Shown here piece after piece: positions 53,855 through 63,508 of a DNA stretch of 64,000 bases (position 1 is the first letter of the stretch; each line of letters begins with the position of its first letter). This DNA is from Aliivibrio sp. S4MY1 (lineage in GTDB: Bacteria; Pseudomonadota; Gammaproteobacteria; Enterobacterales; Vibrionaceae): contig NZ_JARACP010000005.1 in assembly GCF_028765545.1 (NCBI RefSeq), positions 1-64,000 of the forward strand, in the 5' to 3' direction. The notes beneath the pieces were generated by a model that had not been told where the DNA came from, made no database searches, and saw only the letters and a list, made by a program, of their open reading frames with translations. The position numbers were made by a program, and so were the translations under genes.

Positions 53855-54832
53855 TTAACTATCCGCAGGGAAAACAACACCAGTTTGTTTGCGGATTTCT
53901 GTGGTTACTTTTGATATAAGCAATGAACGCTCAACCGCTTGCATATCCATTTGATTCGATTCAACTTGCTCGGCAAATTTAAACGCTTCATAAAACATTG
54001 GGTTGGCGTTTTGCTCAAGGGTCAAGTCTTCTGTTTCTCCACCACGATTTACTTTCGTTACTTTTTGGCCAATAGAGATCATCTCAGCTAAGATCGCCCC
54101 CTCTTCACCTTGGATCTCACTGGGTACATAAGAATCACTGGTCTTAGAGTGCATAACAACCACATCAAAGCCATCATAGCCACAAATGATACTGCCGTTA
54201 CCATCAACACCAGAATCTAGCAGATGTGCCTGTGCTTGAATGGATGCAGGTTCACCAAATAACTCAACCATAGATCCTACACAATAAAAACCGATGTCCA
54301 TAATCGAGCCATTTGAAAACTCAGGATTAAAAGTATTTGGGTTTTCACCATTAAGGTATTTAGGGTAACGAGAAGAGTACTGACAATAAGTGATGTGCGC
54401 TTTTCTAATCGCCCCTAAACTTGGCAAGTGTGATTTAATTTGCTGAAAGTTAGGTAAATATGGCGACATAAAGGCTTCAAACAGCACCACGTTATTCTCT
54501 TGTGCGGTTTGATAAGCGAGTTGTGCCTCTTGGTAATTTGAGGCGACTGGTTTTTCACAAATGACGTGTTTACCCTGCTTCATCATCTTAATGGATTGTG
54601 GAGCATGAAATGAATTAGGGCTTGCGATGTACACCGCATCCACTTCATCACACGCCGCTAATTTATCTAAACAATCAAAAGTTAAACTTACGCTAAATTT
54701 ATCAGCAAATGCTTTAGCTTGTTCAATTGAGCGCGAATACACTGCAGATATTTGATATTTGCCACTATCTAGTGCAGCCGCTAAAAATCGTTCAGTGATC
54801 CAATTAGTTCCAATAACAGCAAGTTTTATCAT
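53855..54832 (-). CDS. Gfo/Idh/MocA-family oxidoreductase
   Basis: The 325-residue protein has an N-terminal Rossmann fold (IKLAVIGTNWITERF) and the family motif HVICEKPVASNYQEA at about residue 92, with the catalytic Lys in EKP. The C-terminal half is the substrate-binding domain. Members oxidise or reduce sugars, inositols or related compounds with NAD(P). The substrate cannot be told. It is followed 30 bp upstream in the same direction by the HopJ gene, so they may be co-transcribed. Confidence 0.87.
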   Translation of the reverse strand: MIKLAVIGTNWITERFLAAALDSGKYQISAVYSRSIEQAKAFADKFSVSLTFDCLDKLAACDEVDAVYIASPNSFHAPQSIKMMKQGKHVICEKPVASNYQEAQLAYQTAQENNVVLFEAFMSPYLPNFQQIKSHLPSLGAIRKAHITYCQYSSRYPKYLNGENPNTFNPEFSNGSIMDIGFYCVGSMVELFGEPASIQAQAHLLDSGVDGNGSIICGYDGFDVVVMHSKTSDSYVPSEIQGEEGAILAEMISIGQKVTKVNRGGETEDLTLEQNANPMFYEAFKFAEQVESNQMDMQAVERSLLISKVTTEIRKQTGVVFPADS

Positions 54833-54862
54833 GATTCAATCTCTTTATTGGTTTTCTGTTGT

Positions 54863-55210
54863 TTATTTCGCTTGAAGTGCTTGAGTTTTAAACTGAACAC
54901 CCGCCCAACCGGTTACCATAAAATTTCGAATATTTTGATGATCATCCCCTTGTGGATTCTCTAATACATCCTGACGATAATATTGCCCAAAACATGCTAA
55001 TGTTTGCTCTACACTGAGTTGATTTAATAAAGCGAAAGAAAAAATCTTACATGAGCCATTATTTTGATCGGCCAAATTAACCATTTTACCATTCGCAAAT
55101 TCTGTTGGCGTAAAGTCATAGTGAGACTCAATCACGGCCATGGTTTCTGTAAATTCAATCAATTCAGGCTGTGTGCTTAATTTTTCAATAAATGCGTTTA
55201 ACGTCATCAT
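54863..55210 (-). CDS. HopJ-family protein
   Basis: The 115-residue protein matches the HopJ family, first named from a type III effector but found widely in bacteria without such systems. Visible features are the FTPTEFANG segment, GSCKIFSFALLN, and QDVLENPQGDDHQNIRNFM. Its function in Vibrionaceae is not known; it is likely a household protein. It is upstream of the oxidoreductase gene in one direction. Confidence 0.8.
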   Translation of the reverse strand: MMTLNAFIEKLSTQPELIEFTETMAVIESHYDFTPTEFANGKMVNLADQNNGSCKIFSFALLNQLSVEQTLACFGQYYRQDVLENPQGDDHQNIRNFMVTGWAGVQFKTQALQAK

Positions 55211-55253
55211 GACTTCCTTTTATCAACTTATTTCTATCTGATCCAATACAAAA

Positions 55254-55282
55254 AAACCTAGATAGAAGTTCTACCTAGGTTT
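55254..55282 (-). terminator. Terminator of the GNAT gene
   Basis: Arms AAACCTAG-TAGAA and TTCTA-CTAGGTTT have one mismatch. On the minus strand a T-run follows, just after the stop at 55286. Confidence 0.8.
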
Positions 55283-55285
55283 CAA

Positions 55286-55564
55286 TTATTTCGCTAATAG
55301 GTCTTGCCACTGTGGGTTTTTATTCATGTAATGAACCACATAAGAGCAAACAGGCACGATCAATAAATTGGATGTTCTCATCTCATGTAAGAATGACTCC
55401 ATCATTACTTTGCCGTAGCCTTTTCCTTGTAGCTCATCAGGGATCCGAGTACTTATTACATCAAGAATATTACCTTTCTTTTCATAATACACTTTAGCAA
55501 CTGCATCGCCTTCAAGGGCAATTAAATAACATTTATTATCTGGATCATGAGTTATTATGTTCAT
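55286..55564 (-). CDS. Small GNAT N-acetyltransferase
   Basis: The product is a 92-residue minimal GNAT domain of the YjdJ type. The acetyl-CoA loop is seen in RIPDELQGKGYGKVMMESF. It ends in the VCSYVVHYMNKNPQW segment. Such short members acetylate small molecules or proteins; the target is unknown. It is a single gene with terminator, just downstream (in its direction) of the MFS gene. Confidence 0.85.
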   Translation of the reverse strand: MNIITHDPDNKCYLIALEGDAVAKVYYEKKGNILDVISTRIPDELQGKGYGKVMMESFLHEMRTSNLLIVPVCSYVVHYMNKNPQWQDLLAK

Positions 55565-55604
55565 GCCTACATTTCCCTATTCTTTTAAAGTACAACTACT
55601 TTAA

Positions 55605-56783
55605 TCAGTTCCACTTAAAAATGCGAGTCTCGTTTCCTTCTTGTGGCGCTTCTGGGATATTTAACGACAATAAAAATGAGATAAATGCCATCCCTGCCCC
55701 TACATAAAACACAGCAGCAGGTGACACAAGCCATATCACACCAAAGCTCACAGGAATAACCACGGCAGCAATATGGTTGATAGTAAAGGCTACACCAGCG
55801 GTTGATGCCATATCAGCAGGATCGGCAATTTTTTGGAAATACGTTTTAATCGCTAATGCTAAAGCAAAAAACAGATGATCGATAATGTACAGTGCTGCCG
55901 CCATTTCTGAGGTTTGTACCAATGCATAACCAACAAAAACAAAAATCAAACCAATGTATTCAAACATTAATGCTTTGCGCTCACCAACTACACCAATCCA
56001 GCGCCCTATCTTCTTGGCAAATAACCAGTTAAATGCATAGTTTGCTAAAAATAATAATGTAATATCAGCAGCTGAATAACCAAACTTCTCAACCATTAAA
56101 AAGCCAGCAAACACCATAAAGATCTGACGACGAGCACCACTCATAAAGGTTAATGCGTAATACAACCAATAACGCTTACGTAGTACCAGTTTCTTAGTTT
56201 GTTGGGTTTCGGTTTCAAAATTTGGAAACGATAACCACATAAAGATCGTCACGATTAATGCAATAGAACCTGCAATGAAGTAAATCCATTTAAACTCTAA
56301 TTGAACTAATTCAAGCAATACCCATAACACGCCATAAGTACACAAAGAAGCAAGCGCACCGATAGAGATAAGCTTACCTAGCATCTCTGGTGCTTCTTCT
56401 TTGGTTAGCCATTGCAGCGATAGAGACTGCTTTAAGGTTTCAAAATAGTGGAAACCTACCGACATCAATAACGTTGTGCACAATAAGCCATATACGCTTG
56501 GGAAGAACCCAGTAATCGCAACACCTACCGCTAACATCACCAAAGAGAGGATCATGAACTTCTGCTCACGAATAAAAAGAAGGACGAAAACAGCAGTAAA
56601 GGCTAGAAAACCAGGGATCTCACGCACACTTTGCAATAACCCAATATCTGCACCAGTAAAAGCGGCTTTTTCTATTACAAAGTTATTCAACAGTGCATTC
56701 CACGTAGAGAAAGCAATGGGAACTACAATAGAAATTAAGATCAAAAAGGTTTTTGGATTTTTCCAATGAGCTAGGCTCGGCAT
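55605..56783 (-). CDS. MFS transporter
   Basis: The 392-residue protein has about twelve hydrophobic segments, with a longer loop in the middle that contains basic residues (FETETQQTKKLVLRKRY). It is a member of the major facilitator superfamily; the substrate is not evident. A LysR regulator lies directly upstream on the same strand, 84 bp away, so the two may be linked in control. The C-terminus is short and polar. Confidence 0.8.
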   Translation of the reverse strand: MPSLAHWKNPKTFLILISIVVPIAFSTWNALLNNFVIEKAAFTGADIGLLQSVREIPGFLAFTAVFVLLFIREQKFMILSLVMLAVGVAITGFFPSVYGLLCTTLLMSVGFHYFETLKQSLSLQWLTKEEAPEMLGKLISIGALASLCTYGVLWVLLELVQLEFKWIYFIAGSIALIVTIFMWLSFPNFETETQQTKKLVLRKRYWLYYALTFMSGARRQIFMVFAGFLMVEKFGYSAADITLLFLANYAFNWLFAKKIGRWIGVVGERKALMFEYIGLIFVFVGYALVQTSEMAAALYIIDHLFFALALAIKTYFQKIADPADMASTAGVAFTINHIAAVVIPVSFGVIWLVSPAAVFYVGAGMAFISFLLSLNIPEAPQEGNETRIFKWN

Positions 56784-56867
56784 GATTGTGACTCTTATTA
56801 ATATTTAGATTTACACACTGTAACATAATTCATTGAAACATCGTCTTAGCCCATGGCGATCTTTACT

Positions 56868-57755
56868 TTATTTACCTTTTAATAATGATACTAAGTACTG
56901 AATACTTTCTGATACTTGTTCTGTTTTGGTATAAATCCCAACACTACCTGATTTTTCTGATCCTTGTGGAAGCTTCACAATGCCCAGTTCTGCCATTTTA
57001 TCTTTGACTTGATTGGTATAAGGCATGATTGCATCACTGGTTTTTAGCATATCAATACTGGCTTTTAAGGAGTTGAGTTCATATACAACCCCTGTTTTTT
57101 GCTGTTTAAGATTGAACGCTTCCATGCCTTCATCGTTCAAAATCTTAGTATGTCTGATGTGATCAGGAGTGACTTTTATTAAAGGGTAATGTTCCAACTC
57201 ATTTGATATTAGATCATTTGACAATAATGGATGCCCTTCCCTTACAAACCACGCTTCCTGTTCGATAAATAAAGGCATAAACAACACACGATGTCTTGGA
57301 TCGATATTTTCGATTTCATGACCGATAAAAAGATCAATATCACCATTGAGTAATTGATTTAGCATAGAGAGACCATTACCAAACTCGATATACATTGAAT
57401 TATTTGGATGCTGTTCCACAAACCGTTTAATGATATCGGCGGCAAAACATTCCCACCACGCCTCACCAATTCCTAATTTTATCTTACCCTGACTTCTGGC
57501 TTTCATGTCGGTCAGTTGATGCATCATTTGACTGTGTTTTTCAAACAAATCTTGTACATAACGATAATAAAGCCAGCCAGAACTAGTCAGTTCAACTCCT
57601 TTGGATTTTCGATGAAATAAGATCACATCCAAACTTTCTTCTAGTTTTTTAATTGCTGTCGTTAATGTCGGCTGACTAATAAACAGTTTTTCAGAAGCAC
57701 CTTTAATGCTGCCTTGCCGAGCTACTTCATAAAAATAGCGTGATGATTTATCCAT
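56868..57755 (-). CDS. LysR-family transcriptional regulator
   Basis: I choose ATG 57753-57755 (295 residues); a GTG nine bases upstream is an in-frame alternative. The N-terminal winged helix is clear (YFYEVARQGSIKGASEKLFI, SQPTLTTAIKKLEE), and the rest is a periplasmic-binding-like effector domain. It is divergent from the GH13 glucosidase gene (143 bp gap) and upstream of the MFS gene. By the usual LysR pattern it controls one of these neighbours. Confidence 0.88.
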   Translation of the reverse strand: MDKSSRYFYEVARQGSIKGASEKLFISQPTLTTAIKKLEESLDVILFHRKSKGVELTSSGWLYYRYVQDLFEKHSQMMHQLTDMKARSQGKIKLGIGEAWWECFAADIIKRFVEQHPNNSMYIEFGNGLSMLNQLLNGDIDLFIGHEIENIDPRHRVLFMPLFIEQEAWFVREGHPLLSNDLISNELEHYPLIKVTPDHIRHTKILNDEGMEAFNLKQQKTGVVYELNSLKASIDMLKTSDAIMPYTNQVKDKMAELGIVKLPQGSEKSGSVGIYTKTEQVSESIQYLVSLLKGK

Positions 57756-57898
57756 AATAAACACTCAGTAATTATTCTGACTTCACAATACTCATGATAT
57801 AAATTTTTTCTATATCAGAGTTCAAATTATCAATTATTCATCACCGTTTTTTTTCGCTATATTGCGTTTAATTTCTTTTAGTTAGTGGAATAAAAAAT

Positions 57899-59530
57899 AT
57901 GGAAAAGCGTTGGTGGCATAACAGTGTTGTTTATCAAATTTACCCTCGTAGCTTCTGTGACTCAAATAATGATGGTATTGGTGATCTACAAGGTATTATT
58001 AATAAACTGGATTACTTGCAAGGTCTTGGTATTGATGTAATTTGGCTTTCTCCGGTTTACCAATCGCCAATGGATGATAACGGTTATGACATTTCTGATT
58101 ATCAAGCGATTGCGGCTGAATTTGGCACCATGGAAGACATGAAGCGTTTAATGCAGCAAGCGGAAGATCGCGGCATTAAAGTGGTCATGGATTTAGTGGT
58201 TAACCACACATCAGACGAACACGCTTGGTTTGTTGAAGCTAAAAGCGATAAAAATAGTCAATACCGTGATTTTTATATCTGGCGTGATGCGGGTGAAAAC
58301 GGCGAAGCACCAAGTGATATTGGATCCATTTTTGGTGGTTCAGCATGGCAGTGGGATGAAGAGAATCAACAATATTATTTCCACTTATTCTCTAAACGCC
58401 AACCGGATTTAAACTGGGAGAACCCAGAAGTTCATCAAAAAGTCTTTGATATGATGAACTGGTGGATTGACCAAGGTATTGGTGGCTTCCGTCTAGATGT
58501 TATCGATTTAATCGGCAAAGAAGTCGACAAGAAAATCACCGGTGATGGTGAGCGTCTTCACCCGCTTCTTCAAAAAATGAACCAAGCGACATTCGGTGAT
58601 AAAGACCTGCTTACGGTAGGCGAAACATGGGGAGCAACACCTGAGAGTGCTCAACTTTATAGTGATCCTGCTCGTCAGGAACTCTCTATGGTGTTCCAGT
58701 TTGAGCATATTACCCTGCTTTGGGAAGACGGCGATAAATGGAAACCTAAGCCGCTTGATCTCGCCCTATTTAAGCAAGTGATGACCAGATGGCAAGTAGA
58801 GCTAAACAATAAGGGGTGGAACTCGCTATTTTGGAATAACCACGACTTGCCTCGTGTTGTCTCTAAATACGGCTGTGATGGCCAATATCGTGTTGAGTCG
58901 GCAAAAATGCTGGCAACCACTCTGCATATGATGAAAGGCACGCCTTATATTTTCCAAGGTGAAGAGATCGGTATGACGAACGTCGCATTCGATACATTAG
59001 AAGAGTACAAAGACATTGAAACGTTGAACTTCTATCGAGTAAAAACCGAATCAGGTGTAAGTCATGAGAGCATGATGAAAGGGATCCATGCCAATAGCCG
59101 TGACAATGCACGCACACCAATGCACTGGGATAACTCTGATAATGCAGGATTTACTCAAGGTACACCTTGGATCAAACTAAACCCGAATTACCCTGAGATC
59201 AACGTTGCCGCAGCACTAGAAGATAAAAACTCAATTTTCTATCACTATCAAAAACTGATAGCTCTGAGAAAACAGAATCCAGTGATTGTCTATGGTGATT
59301 TTATTCCTCTGTTTGAAGCGCACTCTGCAGTGTTTGCTTATGAGCGTAAAGATAACGAGCAACACTTCGTTGTGTTAAACAACTTTAGTGCAGAGCCACA
59401 AACATTAGAATTGCCTGAGCATATTGCCAACCGCTCTGTGGAGTGCCTAATTAGTAATCTTGAACCAACAACACAATTAGGCTCAGATCTGACGTTAGCA
59501 CCTTATCAAAGCTTGGTTTTAGCGCTTTAA
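57899..59530 (+). CDS. GH13 alpha-glucosidase (oligo-1,6-glucosidase type)
   Basis: The 543-residue protein has a (beta/alpha)8 barrel from the N-terminus (SVVYQIYPRSFCDSNNDGIGD). The catalytic Asp is in GGFRLDVIDL, the acid/base Glu in TVGETWGA, and the transition-state Asp in WNNHDLPRV. The calcium/substrate motif DLVVNHTSDEH is present. It hydrolyses short alpha-glucosides (isomaltose, maltose or trehalose-6-phosphate; exact substrate open). There is no signal peptide, so it is cytoplasmic. It is divergent from the LysR gene. Confidence 0.92.
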   Translation: MEKRWWHNSVVYQIYPRSFCDSNNDGIGDLQGIINKLDYLQGLGIDVIWLSPVYQSPMDDNGYDISDYQAIAAEFGTMEDMKRLMQQAEDRGIKVVMDLVVNHTSDEHAWFVEAKSDKNSQYRDFYIWRDAGENGEAPSDIGSIFGGSAWQWDEENQQYYFHLFSKRQPDLNWENPEVHQKVFDMMNWWIDQGIGGFRLDVIDLIGKEVDKKITGDGERLHPLLQKMNQATFGDKDLLTVGETWGATPESAQLYSDPARQELSMVFQFEHITLLWEDGDKWKPKPLDLALFKQVMTRWQVELNNKGWNSLFWNNHDLPRVVSKYGCDGQYRVESAKMLATTLHMMKGTPYIFQGEEIGMTNVAFDTLEEYKDIETLNFYRVKTESGVSHESMMKGIHANSRDNARTPMHWDNSDNAGFTQGTPWIKLNPNYPEINVAAALEDKNSIFYHYQKLIALRKQNPVIVYGDFIPLFEAHSAVFAYERKDNEQHFVVLNNFSAEPQTLELPEHIANRSVECLISNLEPTTQLGSDLTLAPYQSLVLAL

Positions 59531-59550
59531 ACCTGCGTTTGAACTGCCTT

Positions 59551-59592
59551 GTAGCGCTCTATTACTTTCACTGGTATAGGGCGTTACTTTTT
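59551..59592. terminator. Terminator between GH13 and LytTR genes
   Basis: A hairpin with arms near GTAGCGCTCTAT and ATAGGGCGTTAC (two G-T pairs) is followed by a T-run on the plus strand. Confidence 0.6.
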
Positions 59593-59599
59593 TGCATTA

Positions 59600-60403
59600 T
59601 CACATCCCTTTAAACAAACTTTGAGCACTTCTGCTCACGGGTAATTTCGCGTTACCAATGTGAACACACAAATGCCCAAGTAAATCCTTTTTCACTTTTT
59701 TAATTTGAGCAACATTAACAATGCTTGAACGGTGAATTTGCCAAAAATGATCAGGATTGATCTTTTGCTGTAACTCTTTTAGCGAACTGCGAATAAGGTA
59801 CTCCGTTATATCGATATCATTTTGCTTGGCATAAACCGAAACGTATTTATCCTCTGCTTTAAAATACAAAACATCTGCAACAGAAATTAAATGTAGATCT
59901 TCACCTTTGTACGCTTTAATCCAGCTTAAATATTCTGGTTGTTGCTGTGCAGACAATTGCTGTATCTGAGCAAAAAGATCACTCAATACATCTTGATCCT
60001 GTTTAGCTTCTGAGTATTTATCTTGTTGAGTTAACCTTTGCTTTAATTTCTCACAGGTAGCTTCAAGTCTGGTTTCAGATATGGGTTTCAACACATAATC
60101 AATCGCATTGGTTTCAAACGCTTTTACCGCAAATTCGTCGTAAGCGGTAATAAACACAATTAACGGCGCTACGGTACTTTTTTGTAATTTTGCCGCCAAT
60201 GCCATGCCATCTAGCTCTGGCATTTTTATATCTAAAAAGGCGATATCCGGTTGGTGTTGCTCTATTGCATCAAGCGCTTCTTTACCGTTAGCACATACCG
60301 CTACAATATCTAAATCAAGCCAAAGATCCGATAACATTTTTTCTAAATGAAAGCGTAATAGTGGCTCATCATCGGCAATAACGGCGGTAATTGATTTACT
60401 CAT
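59600..60403 (-). CDS. LytTR-type response regulator
   Basis: The product has 267 residues. The receiver domain (1-125) has the acidic residues in DDEPLLRFH, the phospho-Asp in AFLDIKMPELDG, and the Lys in VLKPISE. The C-terminal LytTR DNA-binding domain occupies about 160-267 (EDKYVSVYA, WQIHRSSIVN). It overlaps the histidine kinase gene by 4 bp and is the last gene of the operon. It probably regulates envelope or transport genes such as those upstream (inference). Confidence 0.92.
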   Translation of the reverse strand: MSKSITAVIADDEPLLRFHLEKMLSDLWLDLDIVAVCANGKEALDAIEQHQPDIAFLDIKMPELDGMALAAKLQKSTVAPLIVFITAYDEFAVKAFETNAIDYVLKPISETRLEATCEKLKQRLTQQDKYSEAKQDQDVLSDLFAQIQQLSAQQQPEYLSWIKAYKGEDLHLISVADVLYFKAEDKYVSVYAKQNDIDITEYLIRSSLKELQQKINPDHFWQIHRSSIVNVAQIKKVKKDLLGHLCVHIGNAKLPVSRSAQSLFKGM

Positions 60404-61452
60404 GAATATTCCTTGTTTAGTTGAAACAGTTTATCCGATGGAATAATCAGCTCTGCATTTACACCACCGTCTTTATTTTCAGTGATGCGAACAGAAGCAC
60501 TGCCATCAAACAGATCATGCAATCGTTGTTTAATATTATTTAAGCTCATTCCATGCCCCTTACTCGATGGCATCGGTTCTAACCCAATACCATTATCCGA
60601 GATAACAACAATAAACTGGTTATTCTCTTGCTTAAACTGAACCATAAGCCTTCCTCCCTGAGCACTCGGCTCTATACCGTGAGTAATGGCATTTTCAACC
60701 AGAGGCTGAATTAACAAAGGAGGCAGAGAAATAAGCTCAACTACCTGATTATCAATCTCATACGTTAAACGATCCCCTAAGCGGATCTGTTGAATCGATA
60801 AATAGGCATTTAATAACTCAATTTCTTGCTCAATGGTAATTAATGGATTTCGGTTTGTTTTTAACGATCCTCGAAGTAAATCGGTCAGCTTCTCTAACAT
60901 CAGTTTTGCTTTATTGCTGTCTAACTCAATTAACGCACTGATATTCGCCAATGTATTAAATAAAAAATGTGGCTCAATTTGACTTTGAAGCTGACTTAAC
61001 TGGCTTAATACCAACGCTTTCTCTTGCTCTAACTGTTTACGTTTAGAGAGTGCCAACGCTTGCTCTGCTAACATGGTTTTCTCAGTTGCGTGAAAGTAAT
61101 AAAAGCAGATAGCGGTAAAGATCAACCCTAGTAATACGATGGGTTGAAGTGCTTCTAAGGTGGCGAAATCGTCATATTTATTTAGCCATAATGATGCGTG
61201 AAACGTACCTAATGTGATAGAAAGCACCATGGCTAATACAGTGGAGTACGCTTTTTTTAAAGTAGGAAAGTTATTCTCTAACACAAATGAGCATAAAACG
61301 GCACTATAGCCATAACCCAAACTAATAATGATGTGCTCATAAAATGGTGATGGCCAAATATTGCTCGTTATCATGGCGATAACCACACAGAATACCGTTG
61401 TGATAAGTAAACTTTTTACTAATTGCAGTATCGTTTCTTTTCGCTCACTCAT
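60400..61452 (-). CDS. LytS-type sensor histidine kinase
   Basis: The 350-residue protein has about four membrane segments in the first 125 residues. A short coiled coil follows, then a His-kinase box with phospho-His in QIEPHFLFNTLANISALI, and an ATPase domain with LVENAITHGIEPS and VISDNGIGLEPMPSSKGHG. It is the partner of the LytTR regulator, overlapping it by 4 bp, and overlaps the outer-membrane gene by 1 bp. The signal it detects is unknown. Confidence 0.92.
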   Translation of the reverse strand: MSERKETILQLVKSLLITTVFCVVIAMITSNIWPSPFYEHIIISLGYGYSAVLCSFVLENNFPTLKKAYSTVLAMVLSITLGTFHASLWLNKYDDFATLEALQPIVLLGLIFTAICFYYFHATEKTMLAEQALALSKRKQLEQEKALVLSQLSQLQSQIEPHFLFNTLANISALIELDSNKAKLMLEKLTDLLRGSLKTNRNPLITIEQEIELLNAYLSIQQIRLGDRLTYEIDNQVVELISLPPLLIQPLVENAITHGIEPSAQGGRLMVQFKQENNQFIVVISDNGIGLEPMPSSKGHGMSLNNIKQRLHDLFDGSASVRITENKDGGVNAELIIPSDKLFQLNKEYS

Positions 61453-62714
61453 TAGAATCGTCCTTTTATATTCAGTAACAGCATATGCTTATCGGATAAA
61501 TTTGCATACGCTGAGTCGCTTTTTCCTGTCAAAAAACGCGCGGCAAGTTCCATTTCCACACTTGAATCACCTGAATCATGAAGCAAATAATTTAGCCATT
61601 GCGTTGCAATTACTCCGTTATCTTCTGGTGAATACAAGAGATCAAATGTTGGGGTAAACTGACTTAACCATGAGATGTCTTTACTCCACTGCCACGCTGT
61701 CCATGCGTTAGGATCCAAACTCCAATGAAACATCATGTTATGCTGAACCATATTGACATGATTAAAGCCTTGTTGATATGACGGTGTTGCTACAGTAAGC
61801 GCATTATTCCATTCGTTTTTACTCCATGCTCGACTGTCATACCAATACTCTACAACGACACTGCTTCCGATTTCATTTGCCCAAGTTAGCCCTACCAGCG
61901 CTTGATAGGCATTTTCTTCTTTTTCTAAAGTAACAGGATAACGTGTGATACTTGACTGCTGATAAGAAAGGTACTTTGATTGATACACTGCCGAGCCATG
62001 AAACTCCCACGCGGTATCTAGCACAGTAACGATACTTGCGCCCAACAACCCTTGTCGAACATCATCATAATAAGCAACCCATTGGTATTCTGTATCTCCC
62101 ACTAACGCATAGCGTCTTATCCCAATTCCTTGCTGTTCACTTTGCTCTTCTAACTCACTTCCTTTTTGTTGCGTCCATGATGAGTCGGTATAAATTAACG
62201 ACCATTCACCTTGGTCATCAAAATAAGAGACCGAAGCGACACCGGCCCCTTCCTCTACTTGTATGCCAACAGGGTTTCGACGATAAGGGGTAAAAATATC
62301 CAGCGGGCGATATCCATAACCAACCCCCCAATCGACTCTTACTTTACCCAATTGTAGATCCAATGAAATATCGGCAATATCAATGCTGCTTTGCCAAAAT
62401 AATTCACTGACAATTAACTCAGATTCTGCACTTTTATCTTCTGATTGAATGCTAGATTGGGCATAAAGATCATTACCTTTAAGAGCCACCACCGCATTCC
62501 AGTTCTGATAACCGATTTGAACATCCAATAGCCCATTAAACGACTCTTGGTGTTCATTGTCTGTCATTGGAGAAAAAACCGTCTCTCGCTGTTGAACCGT
62601 TTCGGCACTCAGCATCCAATCCCACTCGAAAGTCATCTCAGAGGCTTGAGCGCTTAAAGAAGCCACCCAAGCACTACAATACACTAGTCGTTCTAGCCAA
62701 GGTTTCATGATCAC
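61452..62714 (-). CDS. Outer-membrane beta-barrel protein
   Basis: The product has 420 residues. The N-terminal signal peptide ends near LSAQASEM. The rest alternates polar and aromatic residues in many short strands, and the last residue is Phe (LLNIKGRF), the usual mark of an outer-membrane barrel. No named porin family is recognised. It overlaps the preceding gene by 4 bp and the kinase gene by 1 bp, so it belongs to the ABC / LolA-like / kinase operon. Confidence 0.75.
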   Translation of the reverse strand: MIMKPWLERLVYCSAWVASLSAQASEMTFEWDWMLSAETVQQRETVFSPMTDNEHQESFNGLLDVQIGYQNWNAVVALKGNDLYAQSSIQSEDKSAESELIVSELFWQSSIDIADISLDLQLGKVRVDWGVGYGYRPLDIFTPYRRNPVGIQVEEGAGVASVSYFDDQGEWSLIYTDSSWTQQKGSELEEQSEQQGIGIRRYALVGDTEYQWVAYYDDVRQGLLGASIVTVLDTAWEFHGSAVYQSKYLSYQQSSITRYPVTLEKEENAYQALVGLTWANEIGSSVVVEYWYDSRAWSKNEWNNALTVATPSYQQGFNHVNMVQHNMMFHWSLDPNAWTAWQWSKDISWLSQFTPTFDLLYSPEDNGVIATQWLNYLLHDSGDSSVEMELAARFLTGKSDSAYANLSDKHMLLLNIKGRF

Positions 62715-63508
62715 AAATCCAACTGTTTGGTGCGTGACAGATAAGCAGGGTTATAATATTTATCGGCAATCTCTGTTGGTGTAATTTCTTTATATTCAAT
62801 CACCGTTTTTTGATTGGTTTGAATTTGATCATTTAACACCATTGAAATCACTTTGGTTTCGCCTTCTCTTATCCCTTTAATAAACCACGCTTCTTTAGCC
62901 ATTTTTCCTGACCGCAAATACAAATCGGCTTTAATCGGAAAACCCGTTCCTTGCTCTAGCCATAAATCGATAGTGAAATAACTCGCGCCTTTTGTTGTCG
63001 CTTTTAGTTTAATCTTCTCAGTTTGAATCGCTTGACCATCGGTTAGGTCGAACGTTGTCGATTCAATCCACTCACCTTGATAATCCTCACTCCACGTTAA
63101 CGTTGAAATGTCACCCACTGAGGCTTCACCGAGTAACTTTTGCATCGGTGTAATGCGGATTGGGCGGCGGCTTTTGGGCATGAGTAACCAATAGTTATCC
63201 CCTAGCATCAACATCTTTTGTCCGGCTTCCACTTGAGAATTAAACAACACCAAAGATTCTCTATTTTCTCGTGTGTATACCGTGTATTGGCGAGTTTTAT
63301 CTAGCTCGTCATTTTTGTATAGCTTAACCTCAGAGACCACTTTTGCTGAACTTTCACCTAAGCGAAAATCATCGGCCTTTTTCACCAGTTGTTTAACTTG
63401 GGCCCCAGTCAAGCTGTTCGTATTATCCATATTTTGCGTTGTTGCGATTGCAGTAGATTGAAAACCAATAAGCACAAACAGAATAAATAAGTGAGATAAT
63501 TTAGACAT
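62711..63508 (-). CDS. LolA-like outer-membrane lipoprotein-sorting protein
   Basis: The product has 265 residues. The signal peptide (LFILFVLIGFQSTAIA) is cut before TTQN. The mature part has the half-barrel look of LolA/LolB-type carriers, with QKMLMLGDNYWLLMPKSRRP and a C-terminal tail ending KYYNPAYL. Similar proteins are encoded next to ABC permeases or RND-like exporters in many gammaproteobacteria. It overlaps both neighbours by 4-8 bp. It may move a lipid or lipoprotein to the barrel protein of the same operon (inference). Confidence 0.78.
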   Translation of the reverse strand: MSKLSHLFILFVLIGFQSTAIATTQNMDNTNSLTGAQVKQLVKKADDFRLGESSAKVVSEVKLYKNDELDKTRQYTVYTRENRESLVLFNSQVEAGQKMLMLGDNYWLLMPKSRRPIRITPMQKLLGEASVGDISTLTWSEDYQGEWIESTTFDLTDGQAIQTEKIKLKATTKGASYFTIDLWLEQGTGFPIKADLYLRSGKMAKEAWFIKGIREGETKVISMVLNDQIQTNQKTVIEYKEITPTEIADKYYNPAYLSRTKQLDL